DNA of 64,000 nucleotides, taken from assembly GCA_903915465.1 (NCBI GenBank), contig CAIWTA010000046.1, forward strand, positions 1 to 64,000. The letters are read 5' to 3'. Positions 42,794 through 52,959 of this stretch are shown one piece after another; the first letter of the stretch is position 1, and each line of letters begins with the position of its first letter. The stretch comes from an uncultured Bacteroidales bacterium (GTDB lineage Bacteria; Bacteroidota; Bacteroidia; Bacteroidales; FEN-979). The notes beneath the pieces are model-generated. The model saw nothing but the letters and a program-made list of their open reading frames with translations, was not told the DNA's origin and made no database searches. The position numbers and the translations under genes were made by a program.

Positions 42794-44185
42794 TTAAGGA
42801 TTCAACAGCTTTTCAATTGAAGCCTCCAGGCCTTTGCCGGGAAAGTCAGCCGGATAACTATAAATATTACCGGAGCCATCTATCAACACAAATAACGGAT
42901 AAGACTTAACATCATACTCTTTCAATAATTCAAGCTGATCTCCAATATGCAGAAAAGTCCATGTAAAATCCTTTTTCAGATCGATAAAAAATAACATCTT
43001 CATGAATTCCCTGTCGGCACAAATGCTGACAAAGTTCATCCTGTTCCCATATTTGGCATACAAACTTTTCATGGCCTCCATTTCGCTCAGGCAGCCCTGG
43101 CAATAAGTCGTCCAGAAACTAAGCAAGACTGGCTTCCCTTTCAGACTACTGAGTGTTACTGTTTTTCTGTTCCTATCCTGTAAAGTAAATTCGGGTGCAG
43201 GTGTCCCAGTTTTCAGGTATGTCAGAACTTTGCTGATATTCTCTGCTATCAAACGAGTTGCAGGGTACTTACTTTGGCTGGCAACCGTTTTTATCAACGC
43301 AAGGATGTTTTCCTGGTTATACCCAGGAAGGTAGTAAATTTCCTTCAACCCTTTGAGCATCACAAGTTCCCGAAGTTGTTGCTTTTTCAGAAGTGTATCT
43401 GCTTCCAAAGCTTTCATCAAGGCCTCATAGCTTGATTGACCTTTGAGAATTGTAGCATAATCAATAAATTTCAGGCTCCTGGAAGTTGCTATCATATACT
43501 TCGTAAAATACTGATTAAAAAAATTCATGTATTCCGCATTTTCATATAGAACCGGGGGATCTGAAAAATACCGCTTTGCAAGCTGGGCCGGGCTGAATGC
43601 TTTGGCCACTTGTTCGAGAGAAGCCATCTTGTATTTGACATAAACGGCAAAATAATTGTTGTGTGTAGAAACAAAACTGCTGACAATCTCAAATCTGAAA
43701 GTATCAAGTAAAGCAATGTTCCGATCGCGATAGAGGTCATTAAAATGTTTGAGCAAAAAATTACTATGAAGAATGCTGAACTGCTGAATCAGGGCATTCA
43801 GTTCCTCAGGATCTTCATTCCTGAAATCCACCTGTAGATTTTCCGATTGGATGAATGGGTTGACTTCTATGGTTGAGTTATAATTCATCGGTGCAATATC
43901 AAGCTTATATGATTTCCCAGGCTCCAGGAACATCTCCACCCGGTGAAAATCGATAGAAAGACTGGCAGAAACGGTGTTGGTAATATCTACTGATAACGAA
44001 AATTGGCCTGCTGAATCAATTCTTGTTTTAGCAACTTCTTCTTCTAGGAAAGTGATAAAATCTTTCGTGACAAATACACGGACCGACTTACCTTCAGCAC
44101 CAAGAGCCGTTCCGGTTATTCTGACAGGTTGGGAAATTCCAAAAATCGGAAAAAACAAAACGAGAGCAAATATGAAACCCCGCAT
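42794..44185 (-). CDS. TlpA-like thioredoxin-fold protein with DUF4369-like N-terminus
   Basis: [37 protein letters not shown]; WxxxC-type active site is CQGC. Confidence 0.85.
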   Translation of the reverse strand: MRGFIFALVLFFPIFGISQPVRITGTALGAEGKSVRVFVTKDFITFLEEEVAKTRIDSAGQFSLSVDITNTVSASLSIDFHRVEMFLEPGKSYKLDIAPMNYNSTIEVNPFIQSENLQVDFRNEDPEELNALIQQFSILHSNFLLKHFNDLYRDRNIALLDTFRFEIVSSFVSTHNNYFAVYVKYKMASLEQVAKAFSPAQLAKRYFSDPPVLYENAEYMNFFNQYFTKYMIATSRSLKFIDYATILKGQSSYEALMKALEADTLLKKQQLRELVMLKGLKEIYYLPGYNQENILALIKTVASQSKYPATRLIAENISKVLTYLKTGTPAPEFTLQDRNRKTVTLSSLKGKPVLLSFWTTYCQGCLSEMEAMKSLYAKYGNRMNFVSICADREFMKMLFFIDLKKDFTWTFLHIGDQLELLKEYDVKSYPLFVLIDGSGNIYSYPADFPGKGLEASIEKLLNP

Positions 44186-44205
44186 GAATAAAGTATTATT
44201 TTTTA

Positions 44206-44667
44206 TTATTGTATCTTGATTCCTTTCGGGATAAACTGACCTACATCTCCACCATTTTTATGGATTTCCCTGACAATTGATGAACTTATTGCTGCATATT
44301 CATTGGAACTCAGAAGAAAGATTGTTTCAACTTCAGGATTGAGGGCTTTATTCATCAAACCAATCGTACGTTCAAATTCAAAGTCTGCAGATGTCCTGAG
44401 CCCTCTGAGAATGTATCCGGCATGTATTTTCCTGCAAAAATCGACAGTCAGCCCACTATATTGCTGAATGCTGATCCTGGGTTCCTTTTTAAATGCTTTC
44501 TCCAACCATTCGATCCTTTTATTCAGCGGGAAGAAAGATTTTTTACCGGAGTTTTCACCCAGAGCCACAATAATTTCATCAAATATCGGCAGGGCTCTCA
44601 GGAGTATTGATTCATGTCCCCGGGTAATGGGATCAAACGAACCAGGGAAAACTGCGATTCTGTTCAT
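44206..44667 (-). CDS. coaD: Phosphopantetheine adenylyltransferase
   Basis: AVFPGSFDPITRGHESIL, YILRGLRTSADFEFE. Confidence 0.96.
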   Translation of the reverse strand: MNRIAVFPGSFDPITRGHESILLRALPIFDEIIVALGENSGKKSFFPLNKRIEWLEKAFKKEPRISIQQYSGLTVDFCRKIHAGYILRGLRTSADFEFERTIGLMNKALNPEVETIFLLSSNEYAAISSSIVREIHKNGGDVGQFIPKGIKIQ

Positions 44668-44844
44668 GCAGAGATATATTTATCACAAAATAAATTCTGC
44701 GACAAACTTACGCAGAAACTAGAGTAATCCGACCCATTCCAAAGAAATAATAGAGCCAAAATGTACTGCAGAAACTAACACTGCAATTGAAACTTTTTTC
44801 AATACTGACGATCAACTTAGGAAATTGATGTAAGGTAAAGCCAC

Positions 44845-45633
44845 TTATTCGAAAGTCAGCGAGATTTGGAAAATTTTTGATTTCAGGGATTCGATTGCAT
44901 CAGTATAGATGTTGTTTTCACGTTTGAGAATGTCAAGTAATCCATATTGCATCTTAAATTCGACTCCGAATTTGAACCATTCATTATAGAAATCAAACCC
45001 CACACCAGCTTCGGCATAAACATCATTCTGCTTGAACTTCACTATTTTCTGATCGGCATTTTTCTGTTCTCTTTTTTTTGCTTGTGAAGCAAGATCAAGG
45101 GTATATTGAACGCCCCCCATCAGGTATGCCCTGAAATTATTGTACCGTTTTGATTTGAATTTGAATTCGAGCGGAAAATTGATATAAGTGGAAGGAACGC
45201 TTTTCGTGATGTTGCCGGTTAGTGAGCTTTTCCCCTTCCTGTAGGTCTGAACGGAGTATATCAAGCTCCTGTCACCAAAAGAGAGGGATGGAACAAACCG
45301 CAAGTCAAAATTATCACCTAAATGCAGATTACTCACGATGCTGATAACAAATCCCGGGGTTGGTGTTGAGGTGATTGACAAAACCCTTGCGGAATCAGGT
45401 AAAGGCAAGATATCAGGGATATATGTGGAGTCGAAAATATGCGAACCAAGGTCTTGGATCGGCCTGATGGTAACATAACTCATATCGCCTCCCAGAACGA
45501 AACCAAAATGAAAAAGAGATTCGTGGTCATAAGTTGGCATATTTACTACCATTCCTCTCTGTCCATTGCTCTTTTGGGCCATGAGCAAAAGGAAAAGGAT
45601 CAGATAAATGCAGATGAGTTTGCGGCAGTTCAA
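44845..45633 (-). CDS. PorT-family outer-membrane beta-barrel (T9SS-associated)
   Basis: Signal peptide; PTYDHESLFHFGFVLGGDMSYVTIRPI; barrel-like end; next to ubiE. Confidence 0.8.
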   Translation of the reverse strand: MNCRKLICIYLILFLLLMAQKSNGQRGMVVNMPTYDHESLFHFGFVLGGDMSYVTIRPIQDLGSHIFDSTYIPDILPLPDSARVLSITSTPTPGFVISIVSNLHLGDNFDLRFVPSLSFGDRSLIYSVQTYRKGKSSLTGNITKSVPSTYINFPLEFKFKSKRYNNFRAYLMGGVQYTLDLASQAKKREQKNADQKIVKFKQNDVYAEAGVGFDFYNEWFKFGVEFKMQYGLLDILKRENNIYTDAIESLKSKIFQISLTFE

Positions 45634-45699
45634 AAAAAAGTTGCTAATTGTTTTACTAATAACGCTGGGCCAATGGTTTTATTTTAAACATTTCTGCAT

Positions 45700-46410
45700 T
45701 CAGGGTTTCGGTAAACCGGGTTTTTCTCCTGAATAAATGCTTGAAATACCGAATGTAAGGGGAATATACGAAGTATTTTTCATTCCGCTTTTTTCCATAA
45801 TTATTAAAAAATCCTTCCCTGAAGGAAATGTTGCAACTGATTCAGGCAGATAAGAATAGGCTGTAGTATTTTTCGAAATGACTTTTCCCGCAAAAGGAAT
45901 AATAAACCGGCTATAGAATTCATAAATTTGCTTAAATGGCATCGATCCGGGATGCGAAAATTCAAGAATTTGCATGATACCACCTGGTTTTAAAACACGT
46001 TTCATTTCGGATAAACCTTTTTCGAGGTTTTCGAAGTTTCTTACGCCATAGGCAACTGTTACAGCATCGAAGAATTCATCAGGAAAAGGAATAGTTTCGG
46101 CATCTCCGGATTCAAAAAAGACTTGATCAGTAAGCTTTTTCTTTACAATTTTCTTTCTCCCGATATCCAGCATCTGGTTGGCAATATCAATGCCGATGAT
46201 CTTTTCAGGAGATAATGCCACCATTGCAATGGCCAGATCGCCAGTGCCTGTTGCTACATCAAGGATCAAACGGGGTTTTTTTTCTGCCAAAACGGTAACG
46301 AATTGTTTCCTCCACCAGTGATCGATCCCGAAGGATAGAAAATGATTGAGAAAATCATATCGGCCGGAGATTTCGTTAAACATGGTACGGACTGATTCTT
46401 TTTCTGCCAT
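45700..46410 (-). CDS. ubiE: Demethylmenaquinone/ubiquinone methyltransferase
   Basis: MFNEISGRYDFLNHFLSFGIDHWWRK, DVATGTGDLAIAM. Confidence 0.95.
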   Translation of the reverse strand: MAEKESVRTMFNEISGRYDFLNHFLSFGIDHWWRKQFVTVLAEKKPRLILDVATGTGDLAIAMVALSPEKIIGIDIANQMLDIGRKKIVKKKLTDQVFFESGDAETIPFPDEFFDAVTVAYGVRNFENLEKGLSEMKRVLKPGGIMQILEFSHPGSMPFKQIYEFYSRFIIPFAGKVISKNTTAYSYLPESVATFPSGKDFLIIMEKSGMKNTSYIPLTFGISSIYSGEKPGLPKP

Positions 46411-46488
46411 AATGGTTCTTATGTTTAATCAATGATCGTTCTCAAGTAGGACGGGCCTTTTCACTACAACGCAGCAATGCCTGTAGCT

Positions 46489-46511
46489 GGCGCGCGTTTG
46501 TAACGCGTGCC
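46489..46511. repeat. REP-like GC-rich hairpin
   Basis: ggcgcgcgtt-tgt-aacgcgtgcc: 10-bp stem with one G-T wobble in an AT-rich intergenic region. Confidence 0.7.
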
Positions 46512-46556
46512 ATGATATTCATCTATTCCTTTATTAGTTTCTTCTAAATAATTTTT

Positions 46557-46672
46557 GCGCTCAAGCCGCGCCGCTTCATCACCACAACGCAGCTGCGCCT
46601 TCTTCTATCTCACTTCGTTCGATTTCCGGCTTCACCGGAACCGAAGAAGCCAAGGCTGCTAATGTGGTGACT
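46557..46672. repeat. Variable-stem folded repeat, copy A
   Basis: Shares gcgctca.gccgcgc, caacgcagctgcgc, ctatctcacttcgttcgatt, accg, caaggctgct.atgtggtgactg with 63449-63566; nested stems differ in sequence. Confidence 0.85.
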
Positions 46673-46690
46673 GATAATCAAATCTCAAGA

Positions 46691-46727
46691 ATAAAAAAAG
46701 GATCACCTGTTATTTCAGGCAATCCTT
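46691..46727 (-). terminator. Rho-independent-like terminator downstream of tsf
   Basis: Reverse strand: aaggattgcctgaaataacaggtgatccttttttta (stem plus T-run). Confidence 0.7.
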
Positions 46728-46747
46728 CTTCTTATAATAGAATTGGG

Positions 46748-47584
46748 TTATGCTCCCAGCATGAGCCTGATAAATCCTGTAACAGTAAGGTCTTTATCAT
46801 TTTCAGAAAGGAATTGACGAACAGTCTTTTTAGAATCTTTAATATAATCCTGATTGAGCAGCGTATTGTCTTTGAAAAATTTGTTTAGTTTCCCGATTGC
46901 TATCTTTTCAAGCATTTCTTCAGGTTTTCCTTCTTCCCGGGCTTGTTCTTTACCGATTTCGACTTCACGGTCAATGATTTCCTGAGAAACATTTTCTTTA
47001 TCCACTGCAATAGGGCTCATGGCTGCAATCTGCATGGCCAATTCATGCCCTATTTCCATTAAATTCTTAACATCTTTTTTATTCAGGCCAAGAATAGTGG
47101 CAAGGCGGTTTCCATGATGGTTATATGCTGCAACAGCAGGCCCTTCAATGAATTCGTAATGTGCGATTTGAATTTTTTCACCGGTCTTTCCCAACATTTC
47201 GTTGAGTTTTTCCTCCACTGACAAACCCGGAAGGCGCAATGAACTTAGTTCTTCAATAGTTTTAGGTTTATTTTTAACTCCCAGGTCAATGATATCCTTG
47301 GCAAACTGAATAAATTCATCCGTTTTACCTACGAAGTCCGTTTCGCAGTTGAGCATGAGGATTGCGGCATAGGTATGGTCGGCATTTGTTTTGGCGATTA
47401 CATAACCATGGTTTGCTTCACGATCGGCCCGTTTGGCAGCGACTTTCTGCCCTTTTTTACGCAGGTAGTCAATGGCTTCTTCAAAATCACCGTTTGTTTC
47501 CTGTAGTGCTTTCTTGCAATCCATCATTCCGGCGCCAGACATTTGTCGTAGCTTGTTAACGTCAGCAGCAGTTATATTGGTCAT
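46748..47584 (-). CDS. tsf: Elongation factor Ts
   Basis: ITAADVNKLRQMSGAGMMDCKKAL. Confidence 0.97.
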   Translation of the reverse strand: MTNITAADVNKLRQMSGAGMMDCKKALQETNGDFEEAIDYLRKKGQKVAAKRADREANHGYVIAKTNADHTYAAILMLNCETDFVGKTDEFIQFAKDIIDLGVKNKPKTIEELSSLRLPGLSVEEKLNEMLGKTGEKIQIAHYEFIEGPAVAAYNHHGNRLATILGLNKKDVKNLMEIGHELAMQIAAMSPIAVDKENVSQEIIDREVEIGKEQAREEGKPEEMLEKIAIGKLNKFFKDNTLLNQDYIKDSKKTVRQFLSENDKDLTVTGFIRLMLGA

Positions 47585-47617
47585 CTTAAATTACTAATTA
47601 TGAATTAAAATTATGAA

Positions 47618-48553
47618 TTATTTCTTTGTGGATTTGCCAACTGGTTTGCTGATTCTTTTTCGCGGCGCTTTTGCCTTTTCTGCTTCCTGCTCTTCGAGGG
47701 TTTTCAGTTTGGTGACTTTCGAATCCACGAAATCTTTTTTCGTTACTTTCAGCCCATCTTCTTCCTCCTCAGCATCTAATGCGGCAATAGATCTCAAACC
47801 TGATTCTTCTTCGCCTTCAATACGGTCTTCGTGATCTTCTTCAGCTGATTTCTTATCGCGATCAAGTTTTCTTTCCATGAGTCCTTCTTCGATTGCCTTA
47901 ACCATTGCATCAACAATAAGAGCGATGGATTTGGAGGCATCATCATTAGCGGGAATAGGGAAATCAACTTGTCTGGGGTCAGAATTGGTATCAACAATTG
48001 CGAAGGTAGGAATATTCAATTTTTTTGCTTCAGCAACAGCAATGTGTTCTTTCAGGATGTCGACGATAAAGATGGCAGCGGGCAGACGGTTAAGGTCGGC
48101 GATGCTACCAAGGTTCTTTTCAAGTTTTGCGCGCTCACGAGTGATCGTAAGTCTTTCCTTTTTTGATAAATTATTATACGAAGGACTTGAAATAAGTTTA
48201 TCGATGGAGGCCATTTTACGGACTGCTTTGCGGATTGTGGCAAAGTTGGTCAGCATACCGCCCGGCCAGCGTTCGGTAACGTATGGCATATTCACGCGCT
48301 TGACGAGTTCGGCAACAATTTCTTTCGCTTGCTTTTTGGTAGCAACAAATAAAATACGTTTACCGGATTTTGAGATCTGTTTCAGTGCGGAAGCTGCTTC
48401 ATCAATCTTAGCCATTGTTTTATAAAGATCGATGATATGAATCCCATTGCGCTCCATAAAAATGTAGGGAGCCATGTTGGGGTTCCATTTTCTTCTCAGG
48501 TGGCCAAAATGCACACCTGCATCCAATAAATTATCAAAAGTGGTTCTTGACAT
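47618..48553 (-). CDS. rpsB: 30S ribosomal protein S2
   Basis: LLDAGVHFGHLRRKWNPNMAPYIFMERNGIHIIDL. Confidence 0.97.
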   Translation of the reverse strand: MSRTTFDNLLDAGVHFGHLRRKWNPNMAPYIFMERNGIHIIDLYKTMAKIDEAASALKQISKSGKRILFVATKKQAKEIVAELVKRVNMPYVTERWPGGMLTNFATIRKAVRKMASIDKLISSPSYNNLSKKERLTITRERAKLEKNLGSIADLNRLPAAIFIVDILKEHIAVAEAKKLNIPTFAIVDTNSDPRQVDFPIPANDDASKSIALIVDAMVKAIEEGLMERKLDRDKKSAEEDHEDRIEGEEESGLRSIAALDAEEEEDGLKVTKKDFVDSKVTKLKTLEEQEAEKAKAPRKRISKPVGKSTKK

Positions 48554-48577
48554 AATGTATGTGATGTAAAAAAACTA

Positions 48578-48964
48578 TTAACGTTTACTAAACTGGAATC
48601 TTTTCCTTGCTTTTTTCTGGCCGAATTTCTTGCGTTCTACCATACGGGGATCTCTTCGCATCAATCCTTTTGCTTTCAGTGCCGGACGATGTTCTTCACT
48701 GATTTTGCAAAGGGCGCGGGAAATTGCATGACTCAAAGCTTCAGCCTGGCCGGTGATACCACCGCCATCAAGGTTCACTTTAACATCATATTTCCCTATG
48801 TTGTTGGTTACCTGAAAAGGTTCAATAACCTGATATTGTAGGATAGCAGTGGGAAAATAGTTTTTGTAATCGCGGTCGTTGACCGTGATGGTTCCCTGAC
48901 CTTCCTTTACATAAATTCTCGCTACGGCAGTCTTTCTTCTGCCAAGGGCCATAATGACTTCCAT
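48578..48964 (-). CDS. rpsI: 30S ribosomal protein S9
   Basis: LGRRKTAVARIYVKEGQG...RDPRMVERKKFGQKKARKRFQFSKR. Confidence 0.97.
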   Translation of the reverse strand: MEVIMALGRRKTAVARIYVKEGQGTITVNDRDYKNYFPTAILQYQVIEPFQVTNNIGKYDVKVNLDGGGITGQAEALSHAISRALCKISEEHRPALKAKGLMRRDPRMVERKKFGQKKARKRFQFSKR

Positions 48965-48965
48965 A

Positions 48966-49421
48966 TTATTTAATTGAATTTAGGTTAATCGTTTTGGGTT
49001 GCTGTGCCTGATGCGGGTGTTCTGGCCCGGCATAAACATAAAGATTACGGAACAGCTCACGGCCTAACCGGTTCTTTGGAAGCATCCCTCTGATGGCCTT
49101 CTCAACCACGGAAATAGGTTTCTTGGCTAACAATTCTTTGGGCGTTGCAAAACGCTGCCCTCCTGGATAACCAGTGTGCCGGACATATACCTTATCATCC
49201 ATTTTTTTTCCGGTGAGGATTATCTTCTCAGCATTGATGATGATCACATTATCACCGCAATCAACATGAGGTGTATAATTGACCTTCAGCTTGCCTCTCA
49301 ATAATCGCGCGGCTTTGGTGGAAAGCCTGCCAAGAACCTGATTTTCTGCATCAATAAGCACCCATTCCTTGGTCACCGTTGCCTGGTTTGCGCTTATTGT
49401 TTTGTAACTTAATGTATTCAT
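48966..49421 (-). CDS. rplM: 50S ribosomal protein L13
   Basis: WVLIDAENQVLGRLSTKAARLLRGKLK. Confidence 0.97.
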   Translation of the reverse strand: MNTLSYKTISANQATVTKEWVLIDAENQVLGRLSTKAARLLRGKLKVNYTPHVDCGDNVIIINAEKIILTGKKMDDKVYVRHTGYPGGQRFATPKELLAKKPISVVEKAIRGMLPKNRLGRELFRNLYVYAGPEHPHQAQQPKTINLNSIK

Positions 49422-49603
49422 GAATTCGGACTGGTTTCTAATTCATTATTTTTTTAAAAGGAGTGCAAAGATATATTTTGTTTTTTGATCTGACAAGCAA
49501 TTCCATGAATAACTTATCAATTATTTTAGTTATCCCTTATTGTGTTACATTATTTAGTACTTTTATACTTGATTATGACGTAAGTTAGTGAATTAAAATA
49601 AAA

Positions 49604-49694
49604 AAGGGTTCCCGCTGAGTTTCGCAGATAGTATTAGTATTTGAAAATCAGCGTGAATCTGCGCTTAACTCTGCGAAAATCTGCGTGAACCCTT
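49604..49694. repeat. Imperfect inverted repeat of the CTGCG type upstream of the AAA ATPase gene
   Basis: aagggttcccgctgag...cgcagat vs atctgcgtgaaccctt. Confidence 0.7.
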
Positions 49695-49719
49695 GAAATC
49701 TTTCGGTTAATATCACTGT

Positions 49720-51069
49720 ATGGATAGACAGATCTCAAAAAAGCTGGAAGACTGGGAATCAACAAAAGAAAGGAAAGTCTTGCTTTTTCAAGGTGCCCGG
49801 CAATCCGGTAAAACCCATTGTATCAATGATTTTGCCAAAAGATTTGATCAATACCTCTATTTCGATCTTTCAAACCAAAAAGACTGGCAGATTTTCAAAA
49901 ACAAATCATCATTTGCAGATCTTCTGCAGGCAATGTTTTCCATCAGGGAAAAACAAAGAAATGGTTTGCGGAGCCTGATCTTCCTGGATAATATTTCAGA
50001 TTCTCCTTCGGCTATGAACTGGCTGCCATCATTTCACAAAGAAGCAAACGATCTTTTTGTGATCGCATCGTCATCAAGGGATCTGAAATCAATTTATAAA
50101 GAAGAAAAAGATTCTGATTCCGGTATAGAGTCTCTACTAATTTATCCTTATAATTTCAGCGAATTCCTGGCTGTTCTGGGCGAAGACTCATCCCGCAATG
50201 CTTTCAATGAAGTTCCATTCCCGAATAACTCTTTTGATAAACTGATCCGATTTTTTCATCTCTACACACTGATCGGCGGAATGCCAGAAGTTGTGGAAAA
50301 TTATTCAAAAGACCGGGAACTGGCAGACCTGCAGCCAATTTATGAAAAAATCATGAGCCTGTTCCAGGAAGAGTCAGATACTATTTCTCCGTCAAAGAAA
50401 AGCAGGGAACTCAACCGGGATACTTTTCAAAACGCCTTTCCTTATGCCTCGATGCGAATCAGTTTCCACCATTTCGGGAATACATCGTCACGAAGCCGTG
50501 AAACAGGCAGGTCATTCCGCACGCTGGAAGAGTTGCTTCTCCTGAACCTGGTCTATCCGTGCACATCAACAATAATGCCAACCCATCCCGACAAAAAGAA
50601 ATCTCCCCGGTTGCAGTTGATTGATACCGGACTCGTCAACTACTCAACCGGCATCCAGAAACAGATCTTTGAGGTTAACGACCTGCTTTCAATCTTCGAC
50701 GGACAAATTGCCCGTCATGTGGTTGGACAGGAGATCCTTGCAGTGGGAAACGGGGATGCAACCGGGCTTCATTTCTGGGTTCGCGACAAAGCACAATCAA
50801 CTGCTGAAGTCGATTTTATTATTCTCTATGAAGATTTAATAATTCCCGTGGTTTTGAAATCCGGTGAACCGGGAAGATTGCGTTCGCTTCATCAATTCAT
50901 GGACGCTGCACCACATCCTTTTGCAGTAAGGCTTTGGGCACATCAGCTTTCCATCCAGCAAGCAAAAACAATAAAAGGAAAGAAATTCTTCCTGATAAGT
51001 CTGCCGTATTTCCTGGCGGGTAGGATTGCGGAGCATCTGGAGGGGTTTATAAGGCTGGTGAAGAGTTAA
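49720..51069 (+). CDS. AAA_14/DUF4143-type ATPase
   Basis: LLFQGARQSGKTHCINDFAKRFDQYLYFDLSN; LIDTGLVNYSTGI; AEVDFIILYEDLIIPVVLKSGEPGRLRSLHQF. Confidence 0.88.
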   Translation: MDRQISKKLEDWESTKERKVLLFQGARQSGKTHCINDFAKRFDQYLYFDLSNQKDWQIFKNKSSFADLLQAMFSIREKQRNGLRSLIFLDNISDSPSAMNWLPSFHKEANDLFVIASSSRDLKSIYKEEKDSDSGIESLLIYPYNFSEFLAVLGEDSSRNAFNEVPFPNNSFDKLIRFFHLYTLIGGMPEVVENYSKDRELADLQPIYEKIMSLFQEESDTISPSKKSRELNRDTFQNAFPYASMRISFHHFGNTSSRSRETGRSFRTLEELLLLNLVYPCTSTIMPTHPDKKKSPRLQLIDTGLVNYSTGIQKQIFEVNDLLSIFDGQIARHVVGQEILAVGNGDATGLHFWVRDKAQSTAEVDFIILYEDLIIPVVLKSGEPGRLRSLHQFMDAAPHPFAVRLWAHQLSIQQAKTIKGKKFFLISLPYFLAGRIAEHLEGFIRLVKS

Positions 51070-51217
51070 GGCAAAAGGTAAGGTTATACTTTTGGCTATT
51101 TTGGATCTGTCTTGCCATTTTAGATTTACCATTTTACATCTTACGTACGGTCAGGGTAAAAACACATTGATGTGTATATTTCATGCAAGCTTCCTCATTC
51201 AATCAAAAGTATACTGC

Positions 51218-52870
51218 ATGAAACGTCTACCGCTCCCAAGCTTTACAGTGATTTGCACAGCTTTTTTCATATTAATATTCTGCTCTGCCGCTGCTCAGTT
51301 TTTCACTGAAATATTAGGCCGACCAACGGATTCCTCAATTTCTATAAACTTCCTGGCTGATCAGAACACAGATGTATATTGGGAATACGGCACTTCTCCG
51401 GGATCTTATAGTCTTTCCACGACTCAGTTTGCCGTTGAGAAGGATTCAGCGATTGAAGTTGATTTCACAAACCTTCTTCCCGATACAAAATATTTTTACA
51501 GAACACGGTACAGGGCTGGCGGCAGCTCAACCTCATTCCTTTCAGGCACGGAACATCATTTCAATACACAGCGGGCATCCGGAAGTACTTTCACATTTAC
51601 AATTGAAGCAGATGAGCATCTGTATGATAAAAAAGGGGTCTGCAGCTTACACCAGGTATGTATTGCAAACCAGGCAACGGATGATCCGGATTTCATGCTC
51701 ACCCTGGGTGACATTTTCGGAGACGATCATCATCCTTATGACATCACAGCTTCCGAAATGGATTCCTTGCACAAATTTTACCGGCCCTATCTCGGCAGTA
51801 TCTGTCATTCGGTTCCTCTCTTCATCTGCCTCGGAAATCATGAAGGAGAAAAAGATTTTTACCTGCATCAGACTCCCCCTGAAAATATCGCAGTCTATGC
51901 AACACTTTCCAGGAAGTCATATTATCCGAATCCATCTCCGAATAACTTCTATAGCGGCAATCCTGACACAGAGCTCTTTGGAATGGGAAATCCGGAAAAT
52001 TACTACGCATGGACATGGGGAAATGCCTTGTTTGTTGTGTTGGATGTTTACAGATATGACTCTGATACTTCCGCTAAACCAACAAACTGGGAATGGACGC
52101 TGGGTTTTCCTCAATATACATGGCTGAAAAACACGCTGGAATTGAGCGATGCACAGTACAAATTTGTTTTTGCACATCATACGCGGGGAGAAGGAAGAGG
52201 CGGGATCACGACTGCCAGGTATTTTGAATGGGGCGGTTATGAAGCAAATGGCACTACATGGGGATTCTCCGCCAACCGCCCGGGATGGGTCAAACCCATT
52301 CATCAGTTATTTGTTGATAACGGGGTCAATATTTTCTTCCAGGGACATGACCATCTTTTTGCTCATGAAGTTTTGGATGGTGTTGTTTACCAGGAAGTTC
52401 CGATGCCAAGTGATTCCACCTACGAAATCGGGATGCTGGCAAATGCGGGTGCCTATGTTTCCGACACAATAGGTGGTTCCGGACATTTGAAGGTCACGGT
52501 TTCTCCGTCGTGTGTCCAGGTAGATTTCATCAGGGCCTATCTGCCGGCTGATACATTGAACGGAAATCATCACAATCGTGAGGTTGCATTCAGTTATACA
52601 ATCGGGACATGTCCCTCTCAGGGAATCGATGATCAGATTGAAACCCCAATAGTTAACGTTTTTCCAAATCCGGTAACAGATAAAATAACAATAAGTTTAT
52701 CAGAAGATATTAAACACTTTCAAATCAGTTTGATCAATACTTTAGGCCAAGTCCTTCTGCAAACACAATCAAAAACTGTTGATGTGGGTAGGATTCAGAA
52801 TGGGATTTATTTTTTACATGTCAGAGCAGCTAATTTTGATGTGAAAAAAAAGCTGATTATTTATCGGTAA
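51218..52870 (+). CDS. Secreted metallophosphoesterase (purple-acid-phosphatase-like) with T9SS type A sorting tail
   Basis: GDIFGDDHH, GNHEGEKD, GHDHLFAHE; tail NVFPNPVTDKITISL...GIYFLHV; ATG at 51218 begins the signal peptide. Confidence 0.88.
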   Translation: MKRLPLPSFTVICTAFFILIFCSAAAQFFTEILGRPTDSSISINFLADQNTDVYWEYGTSPGSYSLSTTQFAVEKDSAIEVDFTNLLPDTKYFYRTRYRAGGSSTSFLSGTEHHFNTQRASGSTFTFTIEADEHLYDKKGVCSLHQVCIANQATDDPDFMLTLGDIFGDDHHPYDITASEMDSLHKFYRPYLGSICHSVPLFICLGNHEGEKDFYLHQTPPENIAVYATLSRKSYYPNPSPNNFYSGNPDTELFGMGNPENYYAWTWGNALFVVLDVYRYDSDTSAKPTNWEWTLGFPQYTWLKNTLELSDAQYKFVFAHHTRGEGRGGITTARYFEWGGYEANGTTWGFSANRPGWVKPIHQLFVDNGVNIFFQGHDHLFAHEVLDGVVYQEVPMPSDSTYEIGMLANAGAYVSDTIGGSGHLKVTVSPSCVQVDFIRAYLPADTLNGNHHNREVAFSYTIGTCPSQGIDDQIETPIVNVFPNPVTDKITISLSEDIKHFQISLINTLGQVLLQTQSKTVDVGRIQNGIYFLHVRAANFDVKKKLIIYR

Positions 52871-52959
52871 ATTTTAATGTCCAACTGAATCTTTTGTGGC
52901 GTAATACCCATCTTCATCTGAGAAATTCGTCTGACTACACAGAGTAACTAATCTGATAC

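Noticed and set aside
46557-46672. Integron attC site
   Set aside because: Folded with variable stems, but no GTT/AAC core sites, integrase or cassette array; copies are 17 kb apart
47877-48425. 182-aa ORF antisense to rpsB
   Set aside because: Shadow ORF of a ribosomal protein gene
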